A DNA stretch of 64,000 bases from Desmonostoc muscorum LEGE 12446 (GTDB lineage: Bacteria; Cyanobacteriota; Cyanobacteriia; Cyanobacteriales; Nostocaceae), in contig NZ_JADEXS020000002.1 in assembly GCF_015207005.2 (NCBI RefSeq), forward strand, positions 124,001 through 188,000. Reading direction: 5' to 3'. The translations under genes were made by a program, and so were the position numbers. The notes beneath the pieces were generated by a model, which was not told the origin of the DNA, ran no database searches, and worked only from the letters and a program-made list of their open reading frames with translations. Shown in pieces: positions 54,796 to 63,538 of the stretch. Each line of letters opens with the position of its first letter. Position 1 is the first letter of the stretch.

Positions 54796-55275
54796 TTAAC
54801 GACCGTAAGTTTGAATTCGAGCTGTACCAAGAGGAATTTGTGCTGTTAGATTAGGCATTTTGCCGTACACTCGGTACAACCAAACGTGGCTACGAAATGA
54901 TGTATTAACACCTTGCACCTTAACTAAGAGCGTTGTCTGCGGTTCCACAGATTGGGAGAAAATCACTGTAGCTGTTTGGTTATTTACAGAAACTTGAGCA
55001 TCAATTTTCTTACCAGATTGATTTTGAATCTCAATTCCCTTGTTAATGCTTACACCATCGGGTAAATCAATAGCCAGTTCTGATAGAGATTGTCCCTGAA
55101 CATGAACCTGAAACTCATGCGTTGCACCTGAAAACCCAACAGTGCTAGGAAATGCTACGCCATTACCAATATAGGAGACTTTGAAATTGTCCTTGTTTTC
55201 GCTTCCCCAAGCAGATGGAAATGAAGAAGTTACTATTAGAAAAAATGCTGCACCCGCATAAATTGACTTTTTCAT
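54796..55275 (-). CDS. DUF2808 family secreted protein (copy 1)
   Basis: 159 aa from ATG 55275 (GGAG upstream). Signal peptide ending near AWG. The DUF2808 pattern is visible: H-F-x-V-H-V, then LSELAIDLPDGVSINKGIEI, VNNQTATVIFSQSVEPQTTLLVKVQGV, and the ending IPLGTARIQTY. Function unknown; members are exported in cyanobacteria. It lies 110 bp behind copy 2 with no direct repeat between, so the two are probably cotranscribed. Confidence 0.8.
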   Translation of the reverse strand: MKKSIYAGAAFFLIVTSSFPSAWGSENKDNFKVSYIGNGVAFPSTVGFSGATHEFQVHVQGQSLSELAIDLPDGVSINKGIEIQNQSGKKIDAQVSVNNQTATVIFSQSVEPQTTLLVKVQGVNTSFRSHVWLYRVYGKMPNLTAQIPLGTARIQTYGR

Positions 55276-55385
55276 AACTAACTCCGGCAAGATTATGTAG
55301 GGTAAGGAAGATCCACCATCCCACCCTATAGCTACCGATTAATTTAGTTAACAGCCACAGCTAAAATTAACAGCAGTTATTCAGC

Positions 55386-55859
55386 CTAGCCACCGTAAGT
55401 CTGAATCCGGGCTAAACCAAGTGGAATTTCTTCTTTCATATCAACCTTTTTGACAGATACTGGATAATGCCAAGTTTCCTCATAACCTGGAGTATTAACT
55501 CCTTTCATACGAATTGATATGCTTGTACCAGGGGCTACTGGTTCCGAAAAAGCTACTGTAGCTTTTCTGTTGTTAATGGAAACCGTTGTCGGAATTTTTT
55601 GACCTAATTTATTTTGGACTTCAATTCCTTTATCAATACTTACCCCCTCTGGTAAATCAATCGCCAATTCTGAAAGAGCTTTACCTTGGACATGAACATC
55701 AAACTTATGAGTAGCATCTATGGTACGGGCATCATTAGGAACAGCAGCACTATTTCCGAGATGGGAAAATTTAGCATCGTTTGGATTTTTCGCCCAAGCA
55801 GTAGGAACTGAAGATGCAATAACTAAGGTAAAAGCAAATGTGTAAATCAGCTTTTTCAT
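55386..55859 (-). CDS. DUF2808 family secreted protein (copy 2)
   Basis: 157 aa from ATG 55859 with GGAG 7 nt upstream. Signal peptide ending near AWA. Closest to copy 1 (LSELAIDLPEGVSIDKGIEV; IPLGLARIQTYGG), so these two are a recent duplication. A direct repeat at 55925-55941 is 66 bp upstream with a TATAGA hexamer 17 nt behind it, a promoter-like layout. Confidence 0.82.
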   Translation of the reverse strand: MKKLIYTFAFTLVIASSVPTAWAKNPNDAKFSHLGNSAAVPNDARTIDATHKFDVHVQGKALSELAIDLPEGVSIDKGIEVQNKLGQKIPTTVSINNRKATVAFSEPVAPGTSISIRMKGVNTPGYEETWHYPVSVKKVDMKEEIPLGLARIQTYGG

Positions 55860-55924
55860 CAATATTCTCCTTGTTTTGTTAATCGGTTAATTACCTCTAT
55901 ATCTATAATTGTGAAAGGTATTGA

Positions 55925-55941
55925 TGAAATAGAGATGAAAT
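55925..55941 (-). promoter_or_regulatory. 11-bp-phased direct repeat, DUF2808 copies 2-1
   Basis: ATTTCATCTCTATTTCATC on the minus strand; ACCTTTCA follows and TATAGA begins 17 nt after the second half-site. Confidence 0.68.
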
Positions 55942-56040
55942 ATTTTTATGTTAAGTAAAATTTAAAATATAGTTATTAGATGCAACAATTAAAATTATTG
56001 ATGATTAATAATATTTAAAAAATGGGGTTAAAAAATCACA

Positions 56041-56088
56041 AAAGCTTCTGACATTTAACTTATCTATAAGTTAAATGTCAGGAGCTTT
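56041..56088 (-). terminator. Terminator of DUF2808 copy 3
   Basis: 22-bp arms (one mismatch) around TCTA, followed on the minus strand by a TTTTGTGATTTTTT run. Directly behind the stop at 56110. Confidence 0.85.
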
Positions 56089-56109
56089 ATTTATTGAATA
56101 GCGCTAAGT

Positions 56110-56598
56110 TTAAAGATTTACACGAAATCTAGCTACACCTATAGGTATTTCTGCATTAGTGCCAACAAGATTAGCAGATAAATGGTAGACAGGGCCATTA
56201 CCAAGAAATGGTTGTTTGACATTCTTGATGTCAATCTCTAGCTTAGTATTAGGAACAATTGGTTCAGCAAAAGCTAGTAGTATAGTTTTGCCATTTACAG
56301 AAACATTAGTATTTATTTTTCGACCATTCTCTTCGTTTATAACGACATCATTAGTATTATCACTCCATCTGACAGTATTTGGAACTTGAATTTTTAACTG
56401 TGAAACACTCTTGCTATTTTTGGGAACGTGTACTCGCAAAGTATGTCTAACAGGCATCCAGCGAGTCTGAGGAAATTGAGAGTTACCATCAACATGAGGA
56501 ATATTACCATCTTCTTCATTGGCACTTGCATAGTTGGCAGGAATTAAAAGTGCAGCAGCTAAAGTAGATATAGCAACATAAACTAACACTTTCTTCAT
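56110..56598 (-). CDS. DUF2808 family secreted protein (copy 3)
   Basis: 162 aa. ATG 56598 has GAGGAG upstream. Signal peptide ending near YASA. Family elements: HTLRVHVPKNSKSVSQLKIQVP, ISVNGKTILLAFAEPI-type strand, and IPIGVARFRV at the end. It is closer to copy 4 than to copies 1-2. The direct repeat at 56919 is 320 bp upstream and seems to serve a separate short transcript, so its own promoter is unclear. Monocistronic, with a strong terminator. Confidence 0.8.
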   Translation of the reverse strand: MKKVLVYVAISTLAAALLIPANYASANEEDGNIPHVDGNSQFPQTRWMPVRHTLRVHVPKNSKSVSQLKIQVPNTVRWSDNTNDVVINEENGRKINTNVSVNGKTILLAFAEPIVPNTKLEIDIKNVKQPFLGNGPVYHLSANLVGTNAEIPIGVARFRVNL

Positions 56599-56719
56599 GT
56601 TTACTCCTCACTTAATCATTAATGTCAGCAAATCAAAATGAACCTGTGATAAATCAATACGTAACAATCTGGTAAAACTAAATTTAACTACTTTCTACGT
56701 TTCTTACTTTTCACAATGT

Positions 56720-56900
56720 GAAAAAAAGATTAGGTGTAAAGGTTTTAAGTTTTTACACTTTTACACCTCGGAATACCAACATTTTCAAAAATTTCCATGA
56801 AAAGTCAGTCTACGCTTACACGTTAATTAAAGGAAGTTAGAAATATTACCGTTGACTTGTTTACCGTTTGAAGTTCAAAAGGTATACTACCTTTATTGAT
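56720..56900 (-). ncRNA. Candidate small RNA upstream of DUF2808 copy 3
   Basis: A direct repeat at 56919-56935 precedes it. It ends in the hairpin AGGTGTAAA/TTTACACCT (56732-56768) followed on the minus strand by a T7 run. Only a 17-codon ORF without ribosome site lies inside. The 5' end is estimated from the box position. Confidence 0.45.
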
Positions 56901-56918
56901 CAGTTTGACAGGTCGGAA

Positions 56919-56935
56919 TGAAATCAAGATGAAAT
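56919..56935 (-). promoter_or_regulatory. 11-bp-phased direct repeat before small RNA candidate
   Basis: ATTTCATCTTGATTTCAT on the minus strand, then ACCTGTCAAAC after 4 nt, the same extended block as at 57517. Confidence 0.65.
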
Positions 56936-56961
56936 TTTTGATGAATTTCAAAACTTAAGGA

Positions 56962-57426
56962 TTAAAATGTAGGGAATTGAGCTACACCAACGGGAATCTC
57001 TACCTCACTACCAACAACCTTAGCTGAAAAGCGGTATACAGAAGCTGGGCCTGTCACTGGTTGTTGAACTTGATTAAAATTAACTAAGAGTTTAGTGTTA
57101 GAAATAACCTTTTCAGGGAAATCTATAATAATCTGTTTGCCATTGACGGAAATATTAGTATTAATTTTCTGACCATTCGCATCGAAGACATCAATGTTAT
57201 TACTCACTGCTACAGTAGATGGAGTTTCAATAATAAGTTGGGAAAGAGGGTTGTTATTTTGAGGGATGTTTAACCGAAAAGTATGTTTGACAAGCCGCCA
57301 ACTATTAGCAGGATATTGCAAATTATTATCAATATTAGTCTCCTTAGCACTTGCATGACTAAGGGAAATGAAAGCTGTAGTGGCAAGAGCAAACACTGTA
57401 CTTGTGTAAATCAATGTTTTCTTCAT
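56962..57426 (-). CDS. DUF2808 family secreted protein (copy 4)
   Basis: 154 aa. Signal peptide ending near HASA. HTFRLNIPQNNNPLSQLIIETP, ISVNGKQIIIDFPEKVISNT, and the terminal IPVGVAQF fit DUF2808. The direct repeat at 57517-57533 is 90 bp upstream with CATAAT 17 nt behind it. Stop codon is 27 bp before the next box, so no room for a separate terminator. Confidence 0.8.
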   Translation of the reverse strand: MKKTLIYTSTVFALATTAFISLSHASAKETNIDNNLQYPANSWRLVKHTFRLNIPQNNNPLSQLIIETPSTVAVSNNIDVFDANGQKINTNISVNGKQIIIDFPEKVISNTKLLVNFNQVQQPVTGPASVYRFSAKVVGSEVEIPVGVAQFPTF

Positions 57427-57516
57427 CTGGAATTTATAAGTAATTTTTATGTAAAATAAGCTACATACTTTTGCTTATTGAACGAACCTTTACATTATGA
57501 GTTTGACAGGTCACGA

Positions 57517-57533
57517 TGAAATCAAGATGAAAT
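57517..57533 (-). promoter_or_regulatory. 11-bp-phased direct repeat, DUF2808 copy 4
   Basis: ATTTCATCTTGATTTCATC on the minus strand, then ACCTGTCAAAC, then CATAAT starting 17 nt after the second half-site. Confidence 0.7.
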
Positions 57534-57552
57534 TTTGGCTGGTTTGGGAAAA

Positions 57553-58374
57553 TTATTCATTCATGCTATGGTAGGTAGCCACGGCTGAAGGAAAACTGCG
57601 GTTGACGTAGCGAAAAATCCAATATTTGAAAATTGTATCCATGACAACTGGGACAATAGCAATGAATAGTGAAATCAGACTTTTGTTTTCTGGAAGACCA
57701 AAATGCTTTGAGGTGTTTTCTAAAATTATTTCCCAACCATAGGTAGAGTGATAGCCGACAAAGATATCAGTAGCGAGAATAATGAAAAAAGCTTTCGCAG
57801 AGTCGCTTAAGCCATAAATTAAGTCGGTACTAAAAAGTTGAATAGTGGTAAGCTGCTGATTACCAAAGACACATAATATAATAAATGACAATAATGAAAG
57901 TATATCTGCAAATACGTTAGCAGCTGCATCAATACTTTCAGTTTTGTATTTTCGGGATAACGCAATAGCCTCATCTTTGACCTTCTGTTCTACAATATTT
58001 GAAGAAAGTTCTGGAGCTTTTACCAGCAGTACTTCAAATTTAATTTTTCGCTCAAATCTTTTCAATTCAGTTAAGGCTCTTTCTTCCTGAGAAGAATTTA
58101 AGAAAGTTTTCGATGGCTCTTGGCTCCAGAATTTATAAATCAAAGGTTGAATTACAAATGTTTTAAACAGATTATTCACTAAGAATGGAACAATAAATAG
58201 AATTAACAAATAACGGAGAGAACTAATTGTTCTCTGACGAGAAGCGCGAAACTCTTCAACAACCTTATGCTCTGCATTTGGCTCTAGTGCTTGTTTTAGC
58301 TTTTCCAGAGTTTGTAGTATCGACCGAGGAACAAAGCTAGCTTTTTGATATTTTGGATTAGGTTTCATTCTCAT
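57553..58374 (-). CDS. PxcA/CemA-family membrane protein (proton extrusion type)
   Basis: 273 aa. Four hydrophobic segments: LLILFIVPFLVNNLF (about 55-70), ILSLLSFIILCVFG, AFFIILATDIFVGYHS, and ISLFIAIVPVVMDTIFKYWIF. The C-terminal IFKYWIFRYVNRSFPSAVATYHSMNE is the family signature. PxcA in cyanobacteria and CemA in chloroplasts support light-dependent proton release. At 273 aa it is shorter than typical PxcA (over 400), lacking much of the N-terminal soluble region. It is preceded by a direct repeat at 58491-58507. Confidence 0.78.
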   Translation of the reverse strand: MRMKPNPKYQKASFVPRSILQTLEKLKQALEPNAEHKVVEEFRASRQRTISSLRYLLILFIVPFLVNNLFKTFVIQPLIYKFWSQEPSKTFLNSSQEERALTELKRFERKIKFEVLLVKAPELSSNIVEQKVKDEAIALSRKYKTESIDAAANVFADILSLLSFIILCVFGNQQLTTIQLFSTDLIYGLSDSAKAFFIILATDIFVGYHSTYGWEIILENTSKHFGLPENKSLISLFIAIVPVVMDTIFKYWIFRYVNRSFPSAVATYHSMNE

Positions 58375-58490
58375 TTGTTCGATAAAGTCAGGCTAGTAGT
58401 ATTACCGTTGTGGCTGAACTAAAAAGCCTGAAAATAGTGTGGAGCAAAGCCAAGGAATAAGCTCCTAAAATTTACTATATATAATCAAGA

Positions 58491-58507
58491 TGAAATTAGG
58501 ATGAAAT
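58491..58507 (-). promoter_or_regulatory. 11-bp-phased direct repeat, PxcA-like gene
   Basis: ATTTCATCCTAATTTCATC on the minus strand with TATAGT 11 nt behind the second half-site; 117 bp from the start codon. Confidence 0.65.
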
Positions 58508-58546
58508 AAATCATCGAAAACTAAATATTCAATAATAAAAAATCAA

Positions 58547-58710
58547 ACTTTTGGTCATAACTAGTTACTGTATGACCAAAAGTCTGATTAAGCTTTAAAA
58601 ATAAGGAGCATGAAACTAAAATCTAGTATAGACAATTTAATTACATTGATATGCAATAGATTCAAATTTTCTTCTATTAAGTAGATTGCTTGGCTTAAGT
58701 TTTACTACAA
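58547..58710 (-). ncRNA. Candidate small RNA upstream of PxcA-like gene
   Basis: A direct repeat lies at 58726-58742. The transcript would end in a 13-bp perfect hairpin (ACTTTTGGTCATA, 58547-58559/58571-58583) followed on the minus strand by TTTGATTTTTT. The longest ATG ORF inside is 7 codons. The 5' end is estimated. Confidence 0.5.
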
Positions 58711-58725
58711 AATTATGAAATTGAC

Positions 58726-58742
58726 ATGAAATTTTTAGAGGA
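58726..58742 (-). promoter_or_regulatory. 11-bp-phased direct repeat before small RNA candidate
   Basis: ATTTCATGTCAATTTCATA on the minus strand. Confidence 0.55.
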
Positions 58743-59440
58743 TTTGAGATAAAAAACTTACTCCTGTAGACAGAAGTTAATGCTGGGATAAATTCCTAAA
58801 TTTAAATCTTATAACGGGAGAGCAAGTCAGGTTAAGCTATAAGATTGAATTTTCCATAAAAACCTGGATAGAGTCAAAATATTTGGGAGTTTTAATAATT
58901 AGTGAAACTTTTTTATTGATAAATATGCATTATTATTTTTTTCCAAATTCAGGAATAATTATCATTTTCCATGAGGAGATATAACTACTAAATTTGCTTG
59001 ACTCAAAGTTAAAACTTTGATATAAACTAAAGGTTCAATTATTGATAATAGGGCACTTTATCTGCTTTAAACCACCCCAATATACTCAGAGGGTTGGGGT
59101 CAGTTATGGCGAGGAACAGGACTCTATGCTGAATTTGAGAAATGTATTACCAAGTTTGCCAGATAAGTAGATTATCCGAAAAAAACAGTCAATTTTAATA
59201 AGTTATCTGTGTGCCGCAAAGATTATCAAGGCGTAAACGTTTAAAGAAATTGCTAGCTTTGGTATTCAACCCTTGAGGTTGGATTCCTACGCGTAAATGA
59301 TGGAGTTAGACAAACATCCATCCAAAAAGGCTGGCAATTTTCCAAACGATTGTAACTCGTCTGTGTGGGTGGCACAGCCCTTTAAAGGCATTTCAGTTGG
59401 TTGGCTGTTTTTTTATGTCCACGTACCTACAACTAAAAAA
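58743..59440. other. Long non-coding stretch before SulP gene
   Basis: AT-rich. One weak Fur-like site (AATTATCATT near 58957). An in-frame upstream extension of the SulP ORF to 59297 exists but lacks a ribosome site and family similarity. No other gene seen. Confidence 0.5.
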
Positions 59441-61003
59441 ATGGCAATCAGAGACATCTTTGACAAACGATTCATCACCGACGACCTATTGGCATCTATA
59501 GTTGTATTTCTTGTCGCACTGCCTCTGTGCATGGGGATTGCGATCGCTTCGGGAGTGCCTCCAGCTCGTGGCTTAGTGACAGGAATGGTAGGCGGAATTA
59601 TTGTTGGCGCGATCGCAGGTTCCCCACTACAAGTCAGTGGCCCAGCTGCTGGACTTGCTGTCATTGTCGCAGAACTGATCCGCGATTACGGCATTGAAAT
59701 GCTCGGGCCTATTCTTCTGCTGGCAGGATTAATCCAATTGCTGGCGGGAGTATTCAAGCTGGGTCAGGTGTTCCGCGCCATATCTCCGGCAGTGATCTAT
59801 GCAATGCTTGCAGGTATAGGCGTACTGATCTTCGCTTCTCAATTCCACGTAATGGTCGATGACTTGCCACGCGCGAGCGGAATTGAGAACCTAATTTCTA
59901 TTCCCAACGCCATCTACAAGGGTATCTTTTTCAGCGACGCCAACAATCATCAAATTGCTGGAACCAGCCATCAAATTGCTGCGCTGATAGGTCTGGTTAG
60001 CATCTTCACCCTCGTAGTTTGGGATAAGTTTAAGCCTCGAAGATTGAACTTGCTACCTGGTGTTCTAATTGCTGTGGTGGTAGCAACTGCGATCGCCGCC
60101 ATCATGAAGCTGCCAATTAAATACATCGATGTGCCTGCTAATCTTGCTTCTGCAATTCAATTGCCAACGCCTGGTTCCTTAACGCGCCTGCTTCAAGCAC
60201 CACTGCTTATGGAAGCAATAGCGATCGCCTTAATCGCCAGTGCAGAAAGCCTACTCTCAGCCGCCGCAGTAGACCGACTGCACCAGGGACAAAAAACGGA
60301 TTTTGATCGCGAACTGGCCGCGCAAGGTTTTGGCAACATGATTTGTGGAGTGCTGGGGGCGCTACCAATGACAGGGGTGATTGTCCGCAGTTCCGTTAAC
60401 GTGGAAGCAGGGGGTAAAACGAGACTTGCCACGATGTTTCACGGCTTGTGGCTGCTGGCTCTGGTGATTGCTGCACCGGATTTTCTAAAGCTAATTCCTA
60501 CTTCCAGTCTGGCAGCGATTCTAGTTTACACAGGCTACAAGCTGGTGGAAGTAGAGAAAATCCGCAATCTAAAGCAGTACGGGCGCTTTCCTCTGGCGAT
60601 TTACTTTGCCACCTTAATCGGTATTGTCGTTACCGATTTGCTTACTGGCGTGCTAATCGGCATTGTACTGTCAGCCGTCAACCTGATCTACAAAGTATCT
60701 AATCTTAAAATTCACTTTGAAAAAGATGAAAAAAATCAACGGATTGATATGCACTTAGAAGGAGCGGCAACATTTATTCGGTTGCCAATGCTTGCAAAAG
60801 CCCTAGAACAGGTTCCACCAAGAACTGCACTGCATCTGCACCTAGAAAAGCTATCTTACATTGACCACTCTTGCCTCGACTTGTTCTCAGTGTGGGAGAA
60901 GCAACAGAAGCAGACGGGAAGCACCCTCGTCGTGCAGTGGGATGGTTTGGTGGAGCGCTACCGCCAACCGTTTGTCATTGGGCGATCGCAAAGAGCGACG
61001 TAG
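59441..61003 (+). CDS. SulP-family anion transporter with STAS domain
   Basis: 520 aa from ATG 59441 (MAIRDIFDKRFITDDLLASI), where family similarity starts; the frame is open from 59297. About 12 membrane helices; SulP motifs GIASGVPPARGLVTGMVGGIIVG, SPLQVSGPAAGL, and ALPMTGVIVRSSVNVEAG-type loop. A short C-terminal STAS domain (LHLEKLSYIDHSCLDLFSVWE). Bacterial SulP proteins carry sulfate, bicarbonate or other anions; the short cyanobacterial type is often linked to carbonic anhydrase or bicarbonate, but substrate cannot be set. HIP1 sites are dense here. Confidence 0.85.
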   Translation: MAIRDIFDKRFITDDLLASIVVFLVALPLCMGIAIASGVPPARGLVTGMVGGIIVGAIAGSPLQVSGPAAGLAVIVAELIRDYGIEMLGPILLLAGLIQLLAGVFKLGQVFRAISPAVIYAMLAGIGVLIFASQFHVMVDDLPRASGIENLISIPNAIYKGIFFSDANNHQIAGTSHQIAALIGLVSIFTLVVWDKFKPRRLNLLPGVLIAVVVATAIAAIMKLPIKYIDVPANLASAIQLPTPGSLTRLLQAPLLMEAIAIALIASAESLLSAAAVDRLHQGQKTDFDRELAAQGFGNMICGVLGALPMTGVIVRSSVNVEAGGKTRLATMFHGLWLLALVIAAPDFLKLIPTSSLAAILVYTGYKLVEVEKIRNLKQYGRFPLAIYFATLIGIVVTDLLTGVLIGIVLSAVNLIYKVSNLKIHFEKDEKNQRIDMHLEGAATFIRLPMLAKALEQVPPRTALHLHLEKLSYIDHSCLDLFSVWEKQQKQTGSTLVVQWDGLVERYRQPFVIGRSQRAT

Positions 61004-61392
61004 AAATCTTCGCTGTCTGCTTATTCCGGAGAGTGGTGCTAGACAGCATTAGACAAGCATTACTACCAACCAGCTTGGACATTAGTTTGCGAAATTGAGC
61101 CACTCTTTGCACTAAAGTCGCGCAGAATCGAGAGCAACGCGATTTTGTAGGGTACACTCTAACCTAATATTCAAGTCGTACATTTAGGTGTTTTTGTCTC
61201 TAAGTATCTAATTATAGCAATTCCCAGTTGAGTGAGGTACAGAATCAATGTTTTTAAACGCAGAGGGACGTAGAGGAAAGCGCAGAAGCAATATGACAAT
61301 CTCCATCTTCCTCACAAATGCCTAACTCATCTTTTATTTCCCGACAACTCTATTTATTGTTCTCTTCAAAGACTTAATGGAGACATCCCAAC
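61004..61392. other. Intergenic, nothing convincing
   Basis: Frames beginning inside the SulP end and running to about 61098 are shadows. No promoter element or terminator could be assigned with confidence. Confidence 0.5.
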
Positions 61393-62361
61393 ATGAGTTT
61401 GACTGAAAAACTTCAATCTGTATTTGTCATCATTGCCATCTTAATTGGGCTGATACTGGGACAAATCAAATGGGTTGAGGAAAATGCTGTATCTTTGATT
61501 GTTCCATCCTTGATGGTCATGCTCTATGGGGTATTTCTAAATATTCCACTTAATCGTTTAGGTCAGGCATTTCAAAACTACAAGATGACCGGACTTATTT
61601 TGGGAATGAACTTTATTTGGACACCTGTTTTTGTTTGGGGATTGGGAGCTATTTTCCTACGGGACTCTCCCGATCTTTGGGTTGGGCTAATTATGCTGAT
61701 GGTCACACCTTGTACTGACTGGTATCTCATTTTTACAGGGATTGCCAAAGGAAATGTTGCTTTAGCTACAGCCTTCCTTCCTTGGAATATGATCTTGCAA
61801 GTGGTTCTCCTACCCGTCTATCTGTTAGTTTTTGTTGGAAAATTGGTGCAGATTGATACAGCGATTTTTCTCGAAAGCATTGCGCTGGTTTTAGTTGTTC
61901 CTATGCTTTTAGCGTTTATCGCTAAGTGGTTAATACCAAAGGTAAACGGGTTTTGGCGTGAAATTCCACTGAAAATAGCAGCAGGGCAAACGCTATTTCT
62001 GTGTTTGGCAATTACAGCGGTATTTGCCTCGCAGGGGCAAACCCTAATTCAGCGTCCAGATGTACTGCTAAAAATGTTACCACCTATCCTTATTTTCTAT
62101 GTAATTACCTTTTTGCTGACTCAAGTAATCTCACGATTCGGCAACTTTAGTTACGAGGATTTTGCTTGCTTCAGTTGCACAACACTTGCACGCAATTCAC
62201 CCCTTGCATTAGCGATCGCTACATCTGTTTTCCCTGATCGTCCTTTGATTACCCTTGTTTTAGCTATTGAACCACTTATCGAACTGCCTGTCATGGTGCT
62301 AGTCTCCCAGTTGTTGCTCTTTCTGCGTCGTAAAGGGCAGTATTCTCAGATGGAGAGATAG
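61393..62361 (+). CDS. ACR3-like arsenic resistance/bile acid-sodium symporter family transporter
   Basis: 322 aa with about ten membrane helices. FIWTPVFVWGLG, MVTPCTDWYLIFTGIAKGN (the conserved Cys region of ACR3-type transporters) and ARNSPLALAIATSVFPDRPL fit the BASS/ACR3 superfamily. ACR3 exports arsenite; no arsC, arsR or arsH is nearby, so another substrate is possible. Monocistronic. Confidence 0.78.
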   Translation: MSLTEKLQSVFVIIAILIGLILGQIKWVEENAVSLIVPSLMVMLYGVFLNIPLNRLGQAFQNYKMTGLILGMNFIWTPVFVWGLGAIFLRDSPDLWVGLIMLMVTPCTDWYLIFTGIAKGNVALATAFLPWNMILQVVLLPVYLLVFVGKLVQIDTAIFLESIALVLVVPMLLAFIAKWLIPKVNGFWREIPLKIAAGQTLFLCLAITAVFASQGQTLIQRPDVLLKMLPPILIFYVITFLLTQVISRFGNFSYEDFACFSCTTLARNSPLALAIATSVFPDRPLITLVLAIEPLIELPVMVLVSQLLLFLRRKGQYSQMER

Positions 62362-62614
62362 CTAAATTGGCGTTATAATCTCCCTACCTGACCCAGTTAT
62401 GATTTTGTTCAGCCCACATCGTTCGTAAAAGATTGACAGTTAGAGTGTTGCATAAAAAGAGGAATTGGCGTCCATGACGTTATAGTTTGCAGTTCCTTGC
62501 ACCAACAGTTGCAACACATTCATCGAGATTAGAACAGTTGCAGTTCACCATAACTAGTAGATGTAGCTAAGAGTGTAGAAGAGTGTACCCGTTACTAAAT
62601 ACCCAACAATTGAC

Positions 62615-63529
62615 TTAAACTAGGTTATCAGGAGCAAAAGGACATTGGTAACTCGGATCGCCTATTTCCACCTGAATGGTTGGGTGTTCAATGCTGAAAT
62701 TGTCGTGAAGCTCACGGACTACCCGTGCTAAAAAAGTATCACCGGGATAACCTGCTGGGATGACAAGGTGAACAGTGAGTGCTGTTTCTGTGGTACTCAT
62801 TGCCCAAATATGCAAGTCGTGAACTTGAGCCACGCCAGGGAGTTCGGTTAGATAAGTACGGACAGCCAAAGGTTCTATTCCTGCTGGTACAGCATCTGTA
62901 ATTAAATTCAAGGATTCCTGTAAAAGTCCCCAAGTGCCAGCTACAATCACCACAGTAACAATCAAACTCACCGCTGGATCAAACCACAGCCAACCTGTAG
63001 CAATAATTGCAATACCAGCCAGTACAACCCCTACAGATACCGCAGCATCTGCAACTAGATGTAAGAATGCGCCTCTGATGTTCAAGTCACTTTTACGCCC
63101 CGACAAGAACATCAAAGCACTTACTGTGTTAATGACAATTCCTATAGCTGCTACTGTAATTACTATTCCTCCTGCTACTGGAGCAGGTTCACGAAACCGT
63201 TGAATTGCTTCCCAGCCAATACCGCCAGAAACAACTAGGAGAAAGGCGGCGTTCAAAAGCGCAGCCAAAATTGAAGAACGGCGCAGCCCGTAGGTGCGAC
63301 GTGATGTCGGGCGACGACGGACGAGGATGCTTGCTCCCCAAGCAAGTAGTAAACCCAGAACATCGCTTAAATTGTGACCTGCATCGGCAATCAAGGCAAG
63401 GGAGTTAGCAACAATGCCATAGGTTGCCTCAATGACGACAAATCCTGTGTTGAGGGCAACACTGATAATAAAGGCACGGTTGTAATTACTGCCACCGTGG
63501 TCGTGTCCGTGACTATGATTATGAGACAT
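62615..63529 (-). CDS. CDF-family divalent metal cation exporter (CzcD/ZitB-like)
   Basis: 304 aa. His-rich N-terminus (MSHNHSHGHDHGG), six membrane helices, metal-site motifs ADAGHNLSDVLGLLLAWG (helix 2) and HLVADAAVSVGVVLAG (helix 5), and a C-terminal cytoplasmic domain with VHDLHIWAMS. Exports Zn/Co/Cd-type cations by proton exchange. 9 bp separate it from the upstream DUF190 gene, so they form an operon. Confidence 0.9.
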   Translation of the reverse strand: MSHNHSHGHDHGGSNYNRAFIISVALNTGFVVIEATYGIVANSLALIADAGHNLSDVLGLLLAWGASILVRRRPTSRRTYGLRRSSILAALLNAAFLLVVSGGIGWEAIQRFREPAPVAGGIVITVAAIGIVINTVSALMFLSGRKSDLNIRGAFLHLVADAAVSVGVVLAGIAIIATGWLWFDPAVSLIVTVVIVAGTWGLLQESLNLITDAVPAGIEPLAVRTYLTELPGVAQVHDLHIWAMSTTETALTVHLVIPAGYPGDTFLARVVRELHDNFSIEHPTIQVEIGDPSYQCPFAPDNLV

Positions 63530-63538
63530 GACTGCCTT

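Noticed and set aside
61393..62361. Arsenic resistance operon
   Set aside because: Only one ACR3-like gene is present, with no arsR, arsC or arsH, so the substrate is left open.
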